Part shown: positions 16,096-24,047 of the stretch, one piece after another | Position numbering within the stretch: position 1 is the stretch's first letter | Layout: each line of letters begins with the position of its first letter | NCBI GenBank assembly: GCA_023433205.1 | Contig: JAEZDS010000242.1 | Coordinates: 1 to 37,342 of the forward strand | DNA length: 37,342 nucleotides | DNA from: Bacteroidota bacterium | Lineage (GTDB): Bacteria > Bacteroidota > Bacteroidia > B-17B0 > Aurantibacillaceae | Reading direction: 5' to 3' | Translations under genes and position numbers: made by a program | The notes under the pieces: generated by a model | Told to the model about the DNA's origin: nothing | What the model saw: only the letters and a program-made list of their open reading frames with translations | The model's database searches: none

Positions 16096-18120
16096 TCAAA
16101 TCCCCAGCAGGGTTGCAAAATCGTCTTCTGAAATAAGCCTCACACCCAGACTCTGAGCTTTTTTAAGTTTTTCAGGTCCCATATTCTCACCCGCAAGGAC
16201 AAAGGAGGTCTTTCCACTTATTGAACCGGAATTTTTTCCTCCATTCAACTCGATCATCTCTTTCAGCTGCTCGCGTGTAAACCTGTTAAATACGCCACTG
16301 ATAACAAAAGTCAGTCCCTTCAGCTTCTCGGTGGTTACCCGCTGCTGATCGGCCGCCAGCTCAAACTGAAGTCCCGCAGCTTTTAAACGGTTTATCACTT
16401 CTTTATTTAGTGGATCGGCAAAAAACTCCAGAATGCTTTCTGCAATGATCTCTCCTACTTCATCAATCTCCAAAAGTTTTTCTCTTGACATGCCGAGAAG
16501 ATTGTCAAGCGAGCCCACTTTCCTTGCTATCTTCCTGGCAGTGGTTTCCCCCACATGCCTGATGCCTATAGCATATAACACCCTTTCAAAACCCACCTTT
16601 TTGCTTTCGTGGATTCCGCTGATCAGATTGCCGGCTGACTTTTCAGCCATCCTCTCCAATGGCAAAAGCTGCTCAAAGGTGAGGTCATAAATGTCGGCGA
16701 TATTGCTGAGCAAACCCGCCGTAAAAAGCTGTTCAATTGTTTCGGCGCCCAGGCTGTCGATATTCATGGCCTTTCTTGAAACAAAATGTTCGATGCGCCC
16801 CTTTACCTGCGGTGGACAGGCAGAACGGTTTGGACAAAAATGCTGTGCTTCACCATCGTTTCGCCGCAACCTGGTGCCACACTCGGGGCAATGGTGAATA
16901 TACTGAACCGGCTTGCTGCCTGTTTTGCGCAGTGTAAGGTCAACTCCTATGATCTTAGGAATGATCTCCCCGCCTTTTTCAACAAACACAACATCCCCTT
17001 CATGCACATCAAGTTTTGAAATAATATCTGCATTGTGCAGCGAGGCGCGTTTTACTACTGTACCGCCAAGTGCAACAGGCTTAAGGTTTGCAACCGGCGT
17101 AATAGCGCCCGTGCGGCCAACCTGATAGGTGATCTTCAGCAACTCGGTGCTAACGGTCTGCGCTTTGTATTTATAGGCAATGGCCCAGCGCGGTGATTTG
17201 GCGGTAAACCCCAGTTGACGCTGCTGGCGGTAGTCATTCACCTTAATTACAATTCCGTCAATATCAAAAGGCAGATCTGCCCGCCTGGTCTCCCATTCTC
17301 TTATAAACTCCAGTACACCCCGGATGTTCCTGAATAAACGCACTTCATTGCTTACTTTAAATCCCCAGCTTCCTGCAGCTTCAAGACTTTCAAAATGCGT
17401 GGCAAAAGGCAGGTTGTCGCCAAGCACAAAATAAAGGAAACAGTCGAGCCGGCGTGAGGCAACTACCGCGCTGTCCTGCATCTTCATGGTTCCGCTTGCG
17501 GCATTACGCGGATTGGCCAAAGGTGGTTCGGCAATTTCTTCCCGCTCACGATTGATGGCTTCAAAAACTTTCCTCGGCATAAAGATCTCTCCTCTAATCT
17601 CAAACTCTGCAGGGTAATTGCCGTTCAGTTTTAAAGGAACAGACCTGATGGTTTTTACATTGGTGGTAACGTCATCTCCCTGTACACCATCTCCACGGGT
17701 AACGGCCTGCACCAATACCCCATCACGGTATGTAATGGAGATTGAAAGTCCATCGAATTTAAGTTCGCACACATACTCAAGCTCCTCGCCTGAAATCCCC
17801 AACCCCTCCCTTACCCTTCTGTCAAAATCAATCATGTCTTCCTCGCTGTAGCTGTTACTAAGCGAAAGCATGGGATACTTATGTTTAACCGATTTAAAAA
17901 CTTTTGTAACCGCACCTCCTACCCGCTGACTGGGGGAAGTCTCCACTAAAAATTCGGGGAACTGTTGTTCAAGCCGCTGCAGTTCTTCCAGCATTTTATC
18001 AAATTCAAAATCACTTATTACGGGCTTATCAAGTACATAATAATTATGATTGTGCAGTTCAATTTCACGAGATAGTTGAGCGATCCTCTTTTCCGCCTTA
18101 TTTTTATCCATAACTATCAT
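16096..18120 (-). CDS. ligA: NAD-dependent DNA ligase LigA
   Basis: The 674 residues match the usual LigA length. Domain Ia (HNHNYYVLDKPVISDFEFD) is followed by the adenylation site CELKFDGLSI with catalytic K121. An OB domain, a four-Cys zinc finger (HHCPECGTRLRR ... HFCPNRSACPP), helix-hairpin-helix repeats (GIRHVGETTARKIA; DEVGEIIAESI) and a C-terminal BRCT domain (GLTFVISGVFNRFTREQLKEMI) complete it. It seals nicks in replication and repair using NAD. The ATG at 18120 overlaps the upstream stop as ATGA. Being last in a run of redox and lipoprotein genes is unusual for an essential gene. Confidence 0.98.
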   Translation of the reverse strand: MIVMDKNKAEKRIAQLSREIELHNHNYYVLDKPVISDFEFDKMLEELQRLEQQFPEFLVETSPSQRVGGAVTKVFKSVKHKYPMLSLSNSYSEEDMIDFDRRVREGLGISGEELEYVCELKFDGLSISITYRDGVLVQAVTRGDGVQGDDVTTNVKTIRSVPLKLNGNYPAEFEIRGEIFMPRKVFEAINREREEIAEPPLANPRNAASGTMKMQDSAVVASRRLDCFLYFVLGDNLPFATHFESLEAAGSWGFKVSNEVRLFRNIRGVLEFIREWETRRADLPFDIDGIVIKVNDYRQQRQLGFTAKSPRWAIAYKYKAQTVSTELLKITYQVGRTGAITPVANLKPVALGGTVVKRASLHNADIISKLDVHEGDVVFVEKGGEIIPKIIGVDLTLRKTGSKPVQYIHHCPECGTRLRRNDGEAQHFCPNRSACPPQVKGRIEHFVSRKAMNIDSLGAETIEQLFTAGLLSNIADIYDLTFEQLLPLERMAEKSAGNLISGIHESKKVGFERVLYAIGIRHVGETTARKIARKVGSLDNLLGMSREKLLEIDEVGEIIAESILEFFADPLNKEVINRLKAAGLQFELAADQQRVTTEKLKGLTFVISGVFNRFTREQLKEMIELNGGKNSGSISGKTSFVLAGENMGPEKLKKAQSLGVRLISEDDFATLLGI

Positions 18121-18599
18121 CTTTTTCCAACAAGAAGCGCTGTTACCTTTTCAAGAAAAAAACTGTCATCCTCATCAAAGTTATTCAGCTGTTCGCTGTC
18201 AACATCAAGCACTGCTATCACTTTTCTATCAGCGTCAAATACCGGCAAAACAATCTCACTTCTGCTTTCAGAACTGCAGGCAATGTGGCCGGGAAACCGG
18301 TTTACATCAGGCACCAGAATAACTGATTGTTTTTCCCAGGCAGTACCGCAAACTCCCCTGCCTTTGCTGATACGTGTGCAGGCCACCGGACCCTGAAAAG
18401 GACCAAGCACCAGCCAATCCTCTCTCACAATGTAAAAACCTACCCAAAAAAATTTCATTGCTGAATACAGCGCTGCCGATATATTCGCCATACAGGCTAC
18501 CAAATCAGTTTCTTCCCCGATGAGCGCCTTTAACTGCGGCAGCAATTGACTGTACTTTTCTTTTTTATTTTCCGCGTTTATTAGAAGTGATTCCGGCAT
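18117..18599 (-). CDS. msrC: GAF-domain free methionine-(R)-sulfoxide reductase
   Basis: A 160-residue GAF protein from the ATG at 18599 (the frame also allows TTG two codons earlier). Three cysteines, in CTRISKGRGVCGTAW and HIACSSESRSEIVLP, are spaced 10 and 24 residues apart. That is the same spacing as C84/C94/C118 of the E. coli free Met-R-SO reductase. It reduces free methionine-R-sulfoxide in the cytoplasm through thioredoxin-type recycling. It is coupled to ligA by an ATGA overlap and lies 22 bp after the metallo-hydrolase. Another Met-SO enzyme, MsrA, is encoded at 24048-24737. Confidence 0.9.
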   Translation of the reverse strand: MPESLLINAENKKEKYSQLLPQLKALIGEETDLVACMANISAALYSAMKFFWVGFYIVREDWLVLGPFQGPVACTRISKGRGVCGTAWEKQSVILVPDVNRFPGHIACSSESRSEIVLPVFDADRKVIAVLDVDSEQLNNFDEDDSFFLEKVTALLVGKR

Positions 18600-18621
18600 G
18601 CGCAAAAATATCCAAAAAGCT

Positions 18622-19389
18622 TCAGATCACTATCTGCAAACCATCAACAGCCAGCTCAATATTTGCAGGAAGGGTATTACTGAGGTCAGCGTGTTTACCC
18701 AGCTGGTGTGAGATGTGCGTAAAATAAGCTTTCCGCGGATTAAGCTCGTGTACCAGCTGAATAGCTTCTTCAAGCGTAAAATGTGAAATATGACTTTCGC
18801 GGCGGAGGGCGTTAAGCACCAGCACATCAAGCCCACTGAGTTTTTGTTTTTCCTCAGTTGAGATATAATTGGCATCGGTGATATAGGCGAAATTTTTGAT
18901 ACGGAATCCTTTAACCGGCAATTTGTAATGCATCACATTTACCGGTCTGAGAAGGATCTCGCCCACCGTAACAGGATCGTTGTCCAGCTCAAAAAGATCA
19001 ACTCTGGGGATGCCGGGGTATTTTTCTTCCGCAAAAATGTATGCAAACTCTCTTTTCAGGGCTTCCTGCACACGGGGGGTGGCATACACGGGCATGTTTT
19101 TCCCCTGCAGGTAATTAAAGGCCCTTACCTCATCAAGTCCCGCAATATGATCCTTGTGCTCGTGGGTAAAGATCACAGCATCCAGTTCTTTCACCCTGTA
19201 CCTTAACATCTGCTGGCGAAAATCCGGCCCGGTATCAATCACAATTCTTGTTTCCTGATTCTCCACCATTACCGAGGAGCGCAAACGTTCATCACGACTG
19301 TCTTTGCTCGCACAAACATCGCACCTGCAGCCTATCAATGGCACTCCCTGCGAAGTACCTGTTCCCAGAAATGTTACTTTTACCGACAC
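18622..19389 (-). CDS. PhnP-like metallo-beta-lactamase-fold hydrolase
   Basis: A 255-residue MBL-fold enzyme with the metal motif FTHEHKDHIAGLD (H76, H78, D80, H81), DTGPDFR, and a C-terminal YFTHISHQLG. An N-terminal GCRCDVC cluster (C21, C23, C26) sits where PhnP binds a structural zinc. PhnP cleaves cyclic phosphodiesters; the true substrate here is unknown because no phn genes are present. The start is GTG at 19389, matching the family start (VTFLGTGTSQGVP). It is 3 bp after the lipoprotein gene and in the same transcription unit. Confidence 0.85.
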   Translation of the reverse strand: MSVKVTFLGTGTSQGVPLIGCRCDVCASKDSRDERLRSSVMVENQETRIVIDTGPDFRQQMLRYRVKELDAVIFTHEHKDHIAGLDEVRAFNYLQGKNMPVYATPRVQEALKREFAYIFAEEKYPGIPRVDLFELDNDPVTVGEILLRPVNVMHYKLPVKGFRIKNFAYITDANYISTEEKQKLSGLDVLVLNALRRESHISHFTLEEAIQLVHELNPRKAYFTHISHQLGKHADLSNTLPANIELAVDGLQIVI

Positions 19390-19392
19390 CCT

Positions 19393-19767
19393 TTAATGAA
19401 CCTCTGAAACCGGAATCTTTGCCTCCACCACTTCCTTTGCTCTTATGGTCACCGGTGCACCTCCATCTACCTGCACAAGCTTTCCCGCAATAACCTCCGT
19501 TCCAACTCCATAAAGAAAGTAGTTACCCTTATAACACTTAAAAGAGAAAGTACCATCGCTGCCGGCTTTCAGCTGAGTGTCGTACACGGTCAGATCAGTA
19601 CCCGGAAATTCGGTGGCATTGAATTTAATATAGATATTGGCATTGGCAACGGGGCTGCTGTGATGCACTACCGTTCCCTGTATTTCTGAATTACCCCCGG
19701 CCTGATTTTTTTTACAACCCGTGATCAAAACTGAAACAAAAAAAGTCAGTGCTAGAATTTTCTTCAT
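19393..19767 (-). CDS. Small lipoprotein with transthyretin/CarboxypepD_reg-like fold
   Basis: A 124-residue protein with a lipoprotein signal (MKKILALTFFVSVLITGCKK, lipidated C18). It is followed by GTVVHHSSPVANANIYIKF and GTFSFKCYKGNYFLYGVG segments, which look like a carboxypeptidase-regulatory or transthyretin-type beta-sandwich. I know no function. It is packed between the dihaem peroxidase (2 bp) and the MBL gene (3 bp), so it is likely a periplasmic or outer-membrane partner of the MbnP/MbnH-like pair. Confidence 0.7.
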   Translation of the reverse strand: MKKILALTFFVSVLITGCKKNQAGGNSEIQGTVVHHSSPVANANIYIKFNATEFPGTDLTVYDTQLKAGSDGTFSFKCYKGNYFLYGVGTEVIAGKLVQVDGGAPVTIRAKEVVEAKIPVSEVH

Positions 19768-19769
19768 GG

Positions 19770-20834
19770 TTATCTGAAATTAGGATCAGCAAACCGCTTA
19801 TCTTTTATAAAATCAAAATCGGTAAGGGTATGCAAAAAAGCGATGATGTCCCGGCGCTGGCCGGACTCAAGGGGTATTCCATATTCCTGCAGCAGTGGAT
19901 CAAGATTGGTGTAATTCCTTATTCCCGATGTGTAGTGCTCAAGACATTCTTCAAGTGTGCGGTAACGGCCATCGTGCATATACGGGGCTGTAACTGCCAC
20001 GTTACGCAAACTGGGGGTTTTGAATTTATATAGGTCTTTTGGATCAAGCGTAATTACAGCTCTGCCGCTGTCGTTAAGAACAGGGTCAACCTTAAGCCCG
20101 TTATTGCGAAACTCAAAATCACTGAAAAGGGGCTCTTTGTGACAGGAGCCACACTTGGCCACGAACAAACTATATCCTCTTAATTCTGATTCACGGAGGT
20201 CACCACCCGGCTCTCCTCTTTTATATTTATCATATTTACTGTTGTAGGAATATAACATCCCCATGAACTGCGCCATGGCCTTCAGCATTTTGTCACTGCT
20301 GACCTCTTCTGATCCGTATGCATCCGCGAACAGTTGTTTGTATCCAGGATCTGCATTAAGCTTGCTGATAACCGCGCTCAGCTCTTCGCCCATTTCCACA
20401 GGATTGGTAATTGGAGCTATAGGCTGCACTTCAATATGGTTTACGCCACCATCGTGCATAAAACTGGAGTGCCAGGTGAGATTAAACAATGCGGGCGAGT
20501 TTCGCACGCCTACAGCATCGTTGAAGCCATGACTAAGATCGTGGTCGGCATGCGCAAATGCCACGTACTGCTGATGGCAGGAGCCACAGCTTATGGTATT
20601 GTCCTTACTCAGCCGGGTTTCGTAAAACAATGCTCTTCCCAGTTCAAATTTTTTTGCATCGGGGGCATTTCCTTCAAAACGGTAAGCGGGTTGTGGCCAA
20701 CCCTGAGGAATGATTTCCTTTACCTCGCCAACCGGCAGGGCTGGTTTAAGCTCCGGATCAACCCTGCAACCGGCAAAAGATATCAGAAGTGCGAAGCCGA
20801 GACCTGTGACTATCCTAGTTCTGAACACTTTCAA
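19770..20834 (-). CDS. Dihaem cytochrome c peroxidase, MauG/MbnH type, as a lipoprotein
   Basis: A 354-residue protein with a lipoprotein signal (SFAGC, C23) and two c-type haem sites, C83-x-x-C86-H87 and C228-x-x-C231-H232. Conserved RNSPALFNLTWHSSFMHDGG and SLRNVAVTAPYMHDGRYRTLEE loops are those of CCP/MauG enzymes. MbnH of the methanobactin locus belongs here and oxidises a Trp of its partner MbnP. The upstream gene encodes an MbnP-family protein and overlaps this one by 20 bp, which favours an MbnH role over H2O2 detoxification. No ATG exists at the front; TTG 20834 or GTG 20828 must be used. Confidence 0.9.
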   Translation of the reverse strand: MKVFRTRIVTGLGFALLISFAGCRVDPELKPALPVGEVKEIIPQGWPQPAYRFEGNAPDAKKFELGRALFYETRLSKDNTISCGSCHQQYVAFAHADHDLSHGFNDAVGVRNSPALFNLTWHSSFMHDGGVNHIEVQPIAPITNPVEMGEELSAVISKLNADPGYKQLFADAYGSEEVSSDKMLKAMAQFMGMLYSYNSKYDKYKRGEPGGDLRESELRGYSLFVAKCGSCHKEPLFSDFEFRNNGLKVDPVLNDSGRAVITLDPKDLYKFKTPSLRNVAVTAPYMHDGRYRTLEECLEHYTSGIRNYTNLDPLLQEYGIPLESGQRRDIIAFLHTLTDFDFIKDKRFADPNFR

Positions 20835-21585
20835 GCGAGATCATATTACTATAGTTATCGGCAAGTTTTTTTGCGCCTTCACCGGGCTGCATCTGGTAAT
20901 AGAACGAACTGAAATCAACAGCATGCGGACTAGTAAACACCTCGTTCAGATCAGCTTTGAGATTAACGATAGCCTGATTATTGTTCACCACCAGGGGCGT
21001 ACTTCCCAGGCTGATCTCTACCGACCTTTGTGTGCGGTATTCACCTTTGAAACCACCAATATGGAAGGTTAGCGCCTTACTGTCAGCACCAGAGGCAGGT
21101 GAGCTGCCCTCAATTTTCATAAATATATATCCAGAATTCCACGACCAGAACATATCGCCATTGCTAGCCAGGTCAAGGCCACCTGTTTGCGCACCCGAAG
21201 TGTTACGGGTACTGTCTACACCAATCAACAAACGGATACGGTTGTATGTGCCGGGAGGAACATTGGTTAAGGTGAGTTTTCTGATGTCAGGATGACGCAC
21301 CACAAAATAACTTTCTGGTTGTACAAAAGTGCTGTTGTCAGCTTTCACCAGCACTACATTGCTAATGTAATAGTTGAACTTGCTAACCTTAAAGGAATCA
21401 GCGGAAGGGTTCAGATAATACTGATTAAAAACCAGGTCCTGATCGCCGACCATATTTCGGAAGTCAAGAGAAACCGTGCCCTGCTCCTGAGGTCCCGGAT
21501 CAACGGGATCGGGTTTGGGATCATCTTTTTTGCAGCCCAGAAACACTATTGCCAGTACTGCCAGTACGGGGATTATTTTTTTCAT
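20815..21585 (-). CDS. MbnP-family (putative copper-binding) lipoprotein
   Basis: A 256-residue lipoprotein (signal ending VFLGC, lipid on C18, then a Pro/Asp-rich tether). The MbnP-type core has VFNQYYLNPSADSFKVSKFNYYISNV, a GVDSTRN...GGLDL block, and the hallmark DMFWSWNSGYIFMKIEG (W147, W149), then LTFHIGG (H175). In the Methylosinus MbnP studied, a partner dihaem enzyme converts a Trp to kynurenine to build a copper site; the WxW here is the obvious candidate, by inference. It heads the operon, with a perfect -7 element 7 nt before its ATG, and no methanobactin precursor is seen nearby. Confidence 0.88.
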   Translation of the reverse strand: MKKIIPVLAVLAIVFLGCKKDDPKPDPVDPGPQEQGTVSLDFRNMVGDQDLVFNQYYLNPSADSFKVSKFNYYISNVVLVKADNSTFVQPESYFVVRHPDIRKLTLTNVPPGTYNRIRLLIGVDSTRNTSGAQTGGLDLASNGDMFWSWNSGYIFMKIEGSSPASGADSKALTFHIGGFKGEYRTQRSVEISLGSTPLVVNNNQAIVNLKADLNEVFTSPHAVDFSSFYYQMQPGEGAKKLADNYSNMISLESVQN

Positions 21586-21592
21586 CTGAACT

Positions 21593-21600
21593 CAAAGATA
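21593..21600 (-). promoter_or_regulatory. -7 promoter element of the MbnP/MbnH operon
   Basis: The minus strand reads TATCTTTG, a perfect TAnnTTTG match, ending only 7 nt before the MbnP ATG. The transcript would have an extremely short or no leader. Confidence 0.55.
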
Positions 21601-21651
21601 CCGAAAAATGTATTGGCGCTTGTTTAAAGCTTGTTAAGCCAGATACTGAAA

Positions 21652-21665
21652 GTAACACTAGTTAC
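21652..21665. promoter_or_regulatory. Inverted repeat GTAAC-ACTA-GTTAC in divergent promoter region
   Basis: Perfect 5-bp arms around 4 bp, located between the divergent MbnP and accA promoters. It could be an operator, but it is short and may be chance. Confidence 0.25.
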
Positions 21666-21753
21666 AGTTGTAAGGCACAAGCGGTTTAACCTGATAATCA
21701 AATATATACCCAACAACACACAAGTACAAACCACGTGATTTTTCAAAAATAGC

Positions 21754-21761
21754 TATCTTTA
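21754..21761 (+). promoter_or_regulatory. -7 promoter element of accA
   Basis: TATCTTTA matches TAnnTTTG at all but the last base and is preceded by AAAAATAGC, a very common Bacteroidota promoter context. It ends 24 nt before the accA ATG. Confidence 0.45.
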
Positions 21762-21785
21762 GGCCCTAATTTAGCGGATGAAGGC

Positions 21786-22766
21786 ATGACGTATTTGGAT
21801 TTCGAAAAACCGATTCAGGATTTAGAGGCTGAACTTGTTAAGCTTAGGGAAGTTGCTGCAAAAAGCAAGGTTGACCTCAGTGATAAGATCCGCGAGCTTG
21901 AACAGCACATTGACGAAAAGATAAGAGAAACTTATTCAAACCTGAGCGCCTGGCAGCGCGTGCAGGTGAGCAGGCACCCCGAGCGCCCGTATACACTGGC
22001 CTACATTGAAGCAGTTTCGGACAAAACCTTTATTGAACTGCATGGCGACCGCACGGTTGCTGACGACAAGGCAATGGTAGGCGGCCTTGGTGAGATTGAC
22101 GGCCAAACCGTGATGTTTATAGGCCAGCAAAAAGGCATCAACACCAAGATGAGGCAGATCCGGCGGTTTGGGATGGCCAATCCTGAAGGATATCGCAAAG
22201 CTTTACGTTTAATGAAGCTTGCTGAGAAATTTAACAAGCCAATTGTAACCTTTATCGATACTCCTGGGGCATATCCAGGACTGGAAGCAGAAGAGCGCGG
22301 ACAGGGCGAGGCCATTGCACGCAATCTGCTGGAGATGGCCCAGCTTAAAGTGCCGGTTATCTGCATCATCATTGGTGAAGGTGCAAGCGGCGGCGCACTG
22401 GGAATTGGTATAGGCGACAAGGTGCTTATGCTTGAAAACACGTGGTATTCCGTTATTTCACCCGAATCGTGCTCATCAATTCTCTGGAGAAGCTGGAACT
22501 TTAAGGAAAAAGCGGCTGAGGCCCTCCGGCTTACCTCACACGACATGATCGGCAATGGACTGATTGACGGTGTTATAGAAGAGCCGGTTGGCGGCGCACA
22601 CCGTAACCCTGAACTGATGTTCGCCACGGTAAAGGCCGAAATACTCAAACACCTGAAAGACCTCCGCAAACTCAGTCCTGACGACCGTATAGAAAATCGC
22701 ATCAATAAATTTGCTGCCATGGGCGTAGTTCACGATCTTGAAAAAGAAGAGGTAACAGTTCAGTGA
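21786..22766 (+). CDS. accA: Acetyl-CoA carboxylase carboxyltransferase subunit alpha
   Basis: A 326-residue protein of normal AccA length. It transfers the carboxyl group from biocarboxyl carrier protein to acetyl-CoA with AccD, the first step of fatty-acid synthesis. Recognised blocks include the N-terminal helical LDFEKPIQDLEAELVKLRE, AWQRVQVSRHPERPYTLAYIE, FIDTPGAYPGLEAEERGQGEAIARNL, and GEGASGGALGIGIGDKVLMLEN forming the oxyanion region. The ATG at 21786 matches the family start. efp follows 62 bp downstream on the same strand. Confidence 0.98.
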   Translation: MTYLDFEKPIQDLEAELVKLREVAAKSKVDLSDKIRELEQHIDEKIRETYSNLSAWQRVQVSRHPERPYTLAYIEAVSDKTFIELHGDRTVADDKAMVGGLGEIDGQTVMFIGQQKGINTKMRQIRRFGMANPEGYRKALRLMKLAEKFNKPIVTFIDTPGAYPGLEAEERGQGEAIARNLLEMAQLKVPVICIIIGEGASGGALGIGIGDKVLMLENTWYSVISPESCSSILWRSWNFKEKAAEALRLTSHDMIGNGLIDGVIEEPVGGAHRNPELMFATVKAEILKHLKDLRKLSPDDRIENRINKFAAMGVVHDLEKEEVTVQ

Positions 22767-22794
22767 TCCGCCTTTTCCTATTTGCAGTAATTGA

Positions 22795-22802
22795 TATATT
22801 TG
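22795..22802 (+). promoter_or_regulatory. -7 promoter element of efp
   Basis: TATATTTG, a full TAnnTTTG match, ends 26 nt before the efp ATG. This suggests efp has its own promoter besides read-through from accA. Confidence 0.5.
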
Positions 22803-22828
22803 CGGACTAATTTTTTTAAACTATAATA

Positions 22829-23395
22829 ATGGCGGATACAGGAGATATTGGTGTTGGTTCGGTAATTAGGTTTAATGGCGAACTGGTACAGATAATGGAG
22901 TACCAACACCGTACACCGGGAAACCTCAGGGCATTTTATCAGGCAAAAATGCGTAATCTTAAGAATGGCAAACAAACCGAGAATCGTTTTCGCAGCGGTG
23001 AATCGGTAGAAGTTGTGCGGGTTGAATACAAGATGATGCAATACATCTATGCCGAGGGCGACTTTGCTGTGGTGATGGACAACGAAACATTTGAACAGGT
23101 GCATATACCAATGACCATGTTTGGCGACAGCGCCCGTTTTCTGAAAGAAGGAATGGAGGTAAAGGTGAGTTTTGAGGAAGGAGATAATCCTATCATTGCT
23201 GAAGCCCCTACCTTTGTCGAAGCGCAGATCACCTATACCGAACCCGGGTTGAAGGGCGACACTGCTACCAATACGTTAAAACCGGCCAAAATCGACACCG
23301 GTACCGAGATCAGAGTACCCCTGTTTGTGAACGAAGGCGACTGGGTGAAGATAGACACCCGTACCGGTGAATACGTAGAGAGGATCAAAAAATAA
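22829..23395 (+). CDS. efp: Translation elongation factor P, variant without the modified lysine
   Basis: 188 residues, the full three-domain EF-P length, including NETFEQVHIPMTMFG, the middle domain, and the C-terminal TYTEPGLKGDTATNTLKPA...GTEIRVPLFVNEGDWVKIDTRTGEYVER signature. EF-P relieves ribosome stalling at polyproline. The domain I loop reads HRTPGNLRAF where E. coli has VKPGKGQAF, so the position of modified Lys34 is Asn32 and no Lys is at the tip; Arg28 and Arg34 flank it. I recall a similar loop in other Bacteroidota EF-Ps, so this is probably a lineage variant. A strong terminator follows. Confidence 0.97.
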   Translation: MADTGDIGVGSVIRFNGELVQIMEYQHRTPGNLRAFYQAKMRNLKNGKQTENRFRSGESVEVVRVEYKMMQYIYAEGDFAVVMDNETFEQVHIPMTMFGDSARFLKEGMEVKVSFEEGDNPIIAEAPTFVEAQITYTEPGLKGDTATNTLKPAKIDTGTEIRVPLFVNEGDWVKIDTRTGEYVERIKK

Positions 23396-23415
23396 TTTGT
23401 AAGCAATATTTTATT

Positions 23416-23449
23416 AAAGCGGGGTAGTTCTTACCCCGCTTTTTTTATT
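23416..23449 (+). terminator. Intrinsic terminator of efp
   Basis: An 11-bp perfect stem (23416-23426 with 23432-23442) and a 5-nt loop run into a T-rich tract. It is the clearest plus-strand terminator in the window. Confidence 0.9.
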
Positions 23450-23555
23450 TCCGGTTCATAACTTGTGAAAGCTGTTTGCTTCCTGTTTCCCCACTGAAAC
23501 AAAATTATTCCTACTTCTGTAACGTACCTCATTGTTTAATTTAAAACACAGAAAA

Positions 23556-23993
23556 ATGAAAACAAAAAAAATTCTCGTTGGTACTCTTACAGGCACTGTT
23601 GCGTTATTTTTTATTGGCTGGGGCATTTACGGCGCGGCTCTCGGCGATTACATGGACGCACACATGAACAATCCCGCAGCAAGGCCCATGGACCAGATGG
23701 TGATGTGGGCGATGGTTCTTTCGAACTTTATGGCCGCGCTTTTACTCACGCTGATAATTGACTGGAGCGGGAACAACTCTGCCATGGGCGGTGCCAGGGT
23801 GGGCGTAATTGTAGGTGCGCTCTCAGCTCTCAGCTATGATCTCTCGGCTTATTCCATGAGTACCATGTTCCTCGGTATGTCGGTAATAGCAGTTGACGCC
23901 ATAGCTTATGCGGTGATGCTCGGGATAGGTGGCGCTATTGTCGGATTCGCGATGCAGAAAGCAGGCGCTCCGGATGTGGCTGCTGCCTCGTAA
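23556..23993 (+). CDS. Small multi-helix membrane protein (DUF1761-like)
   Basis: A 145-residue protein from the ATG at 23556 (MKTKKILVGTLTG...); the frame opens at a TTG 8 codons earlier. Four hydrophobic helices (about 6-26, 45-65, 78-95, 100-130), small residues and GALSALSYD resemble DUF1761-type membrane proteins. Function is unknown. It stands alone, bounded by the efp terminator and a strong hairpin at its 3' end. Confidence 0.6.
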   Translation: MKTKKILVGTLTGTVALFFIGWGIYGAALGDYMDAHMNNPAARPMDQMVMWAMVLSNFMAALLLTLIIDWSGNNSAMGGARVGVIVGALSALSYDLSAYSMSTMFLGMSVIAVDAIAYAVMLGIGGAIVGFAMQKAGAPDVAAAS

Positions 23994-24031
23994 AAAAAGA
24001 AGGGACCACAGATCATTCCTGTGGTCCCTTC
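23993..24031 (-). terminator. Strong intrinsic terminator between convergent genes
   Basis: A 13-bp perfect stem (23999-24011 with 24019-24031) with a 7-nt loop. On the minus strand it is followed directly by a run of seven T, so it terminates the msrA transcript; the stem may also stop the plus-strand membrane protein gene. Confidence 0.85.
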
Positions 24032-24047
24032 CTGCTTTTCAGTTTCT

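Noticed and set aside
19770..20834. Classical cytochrome c peroxidase for H2O2 detoxification
   Set aside because: Not excluded, but the overlap with an MbnP-family gene makes the MbnH/MauG role more likely.
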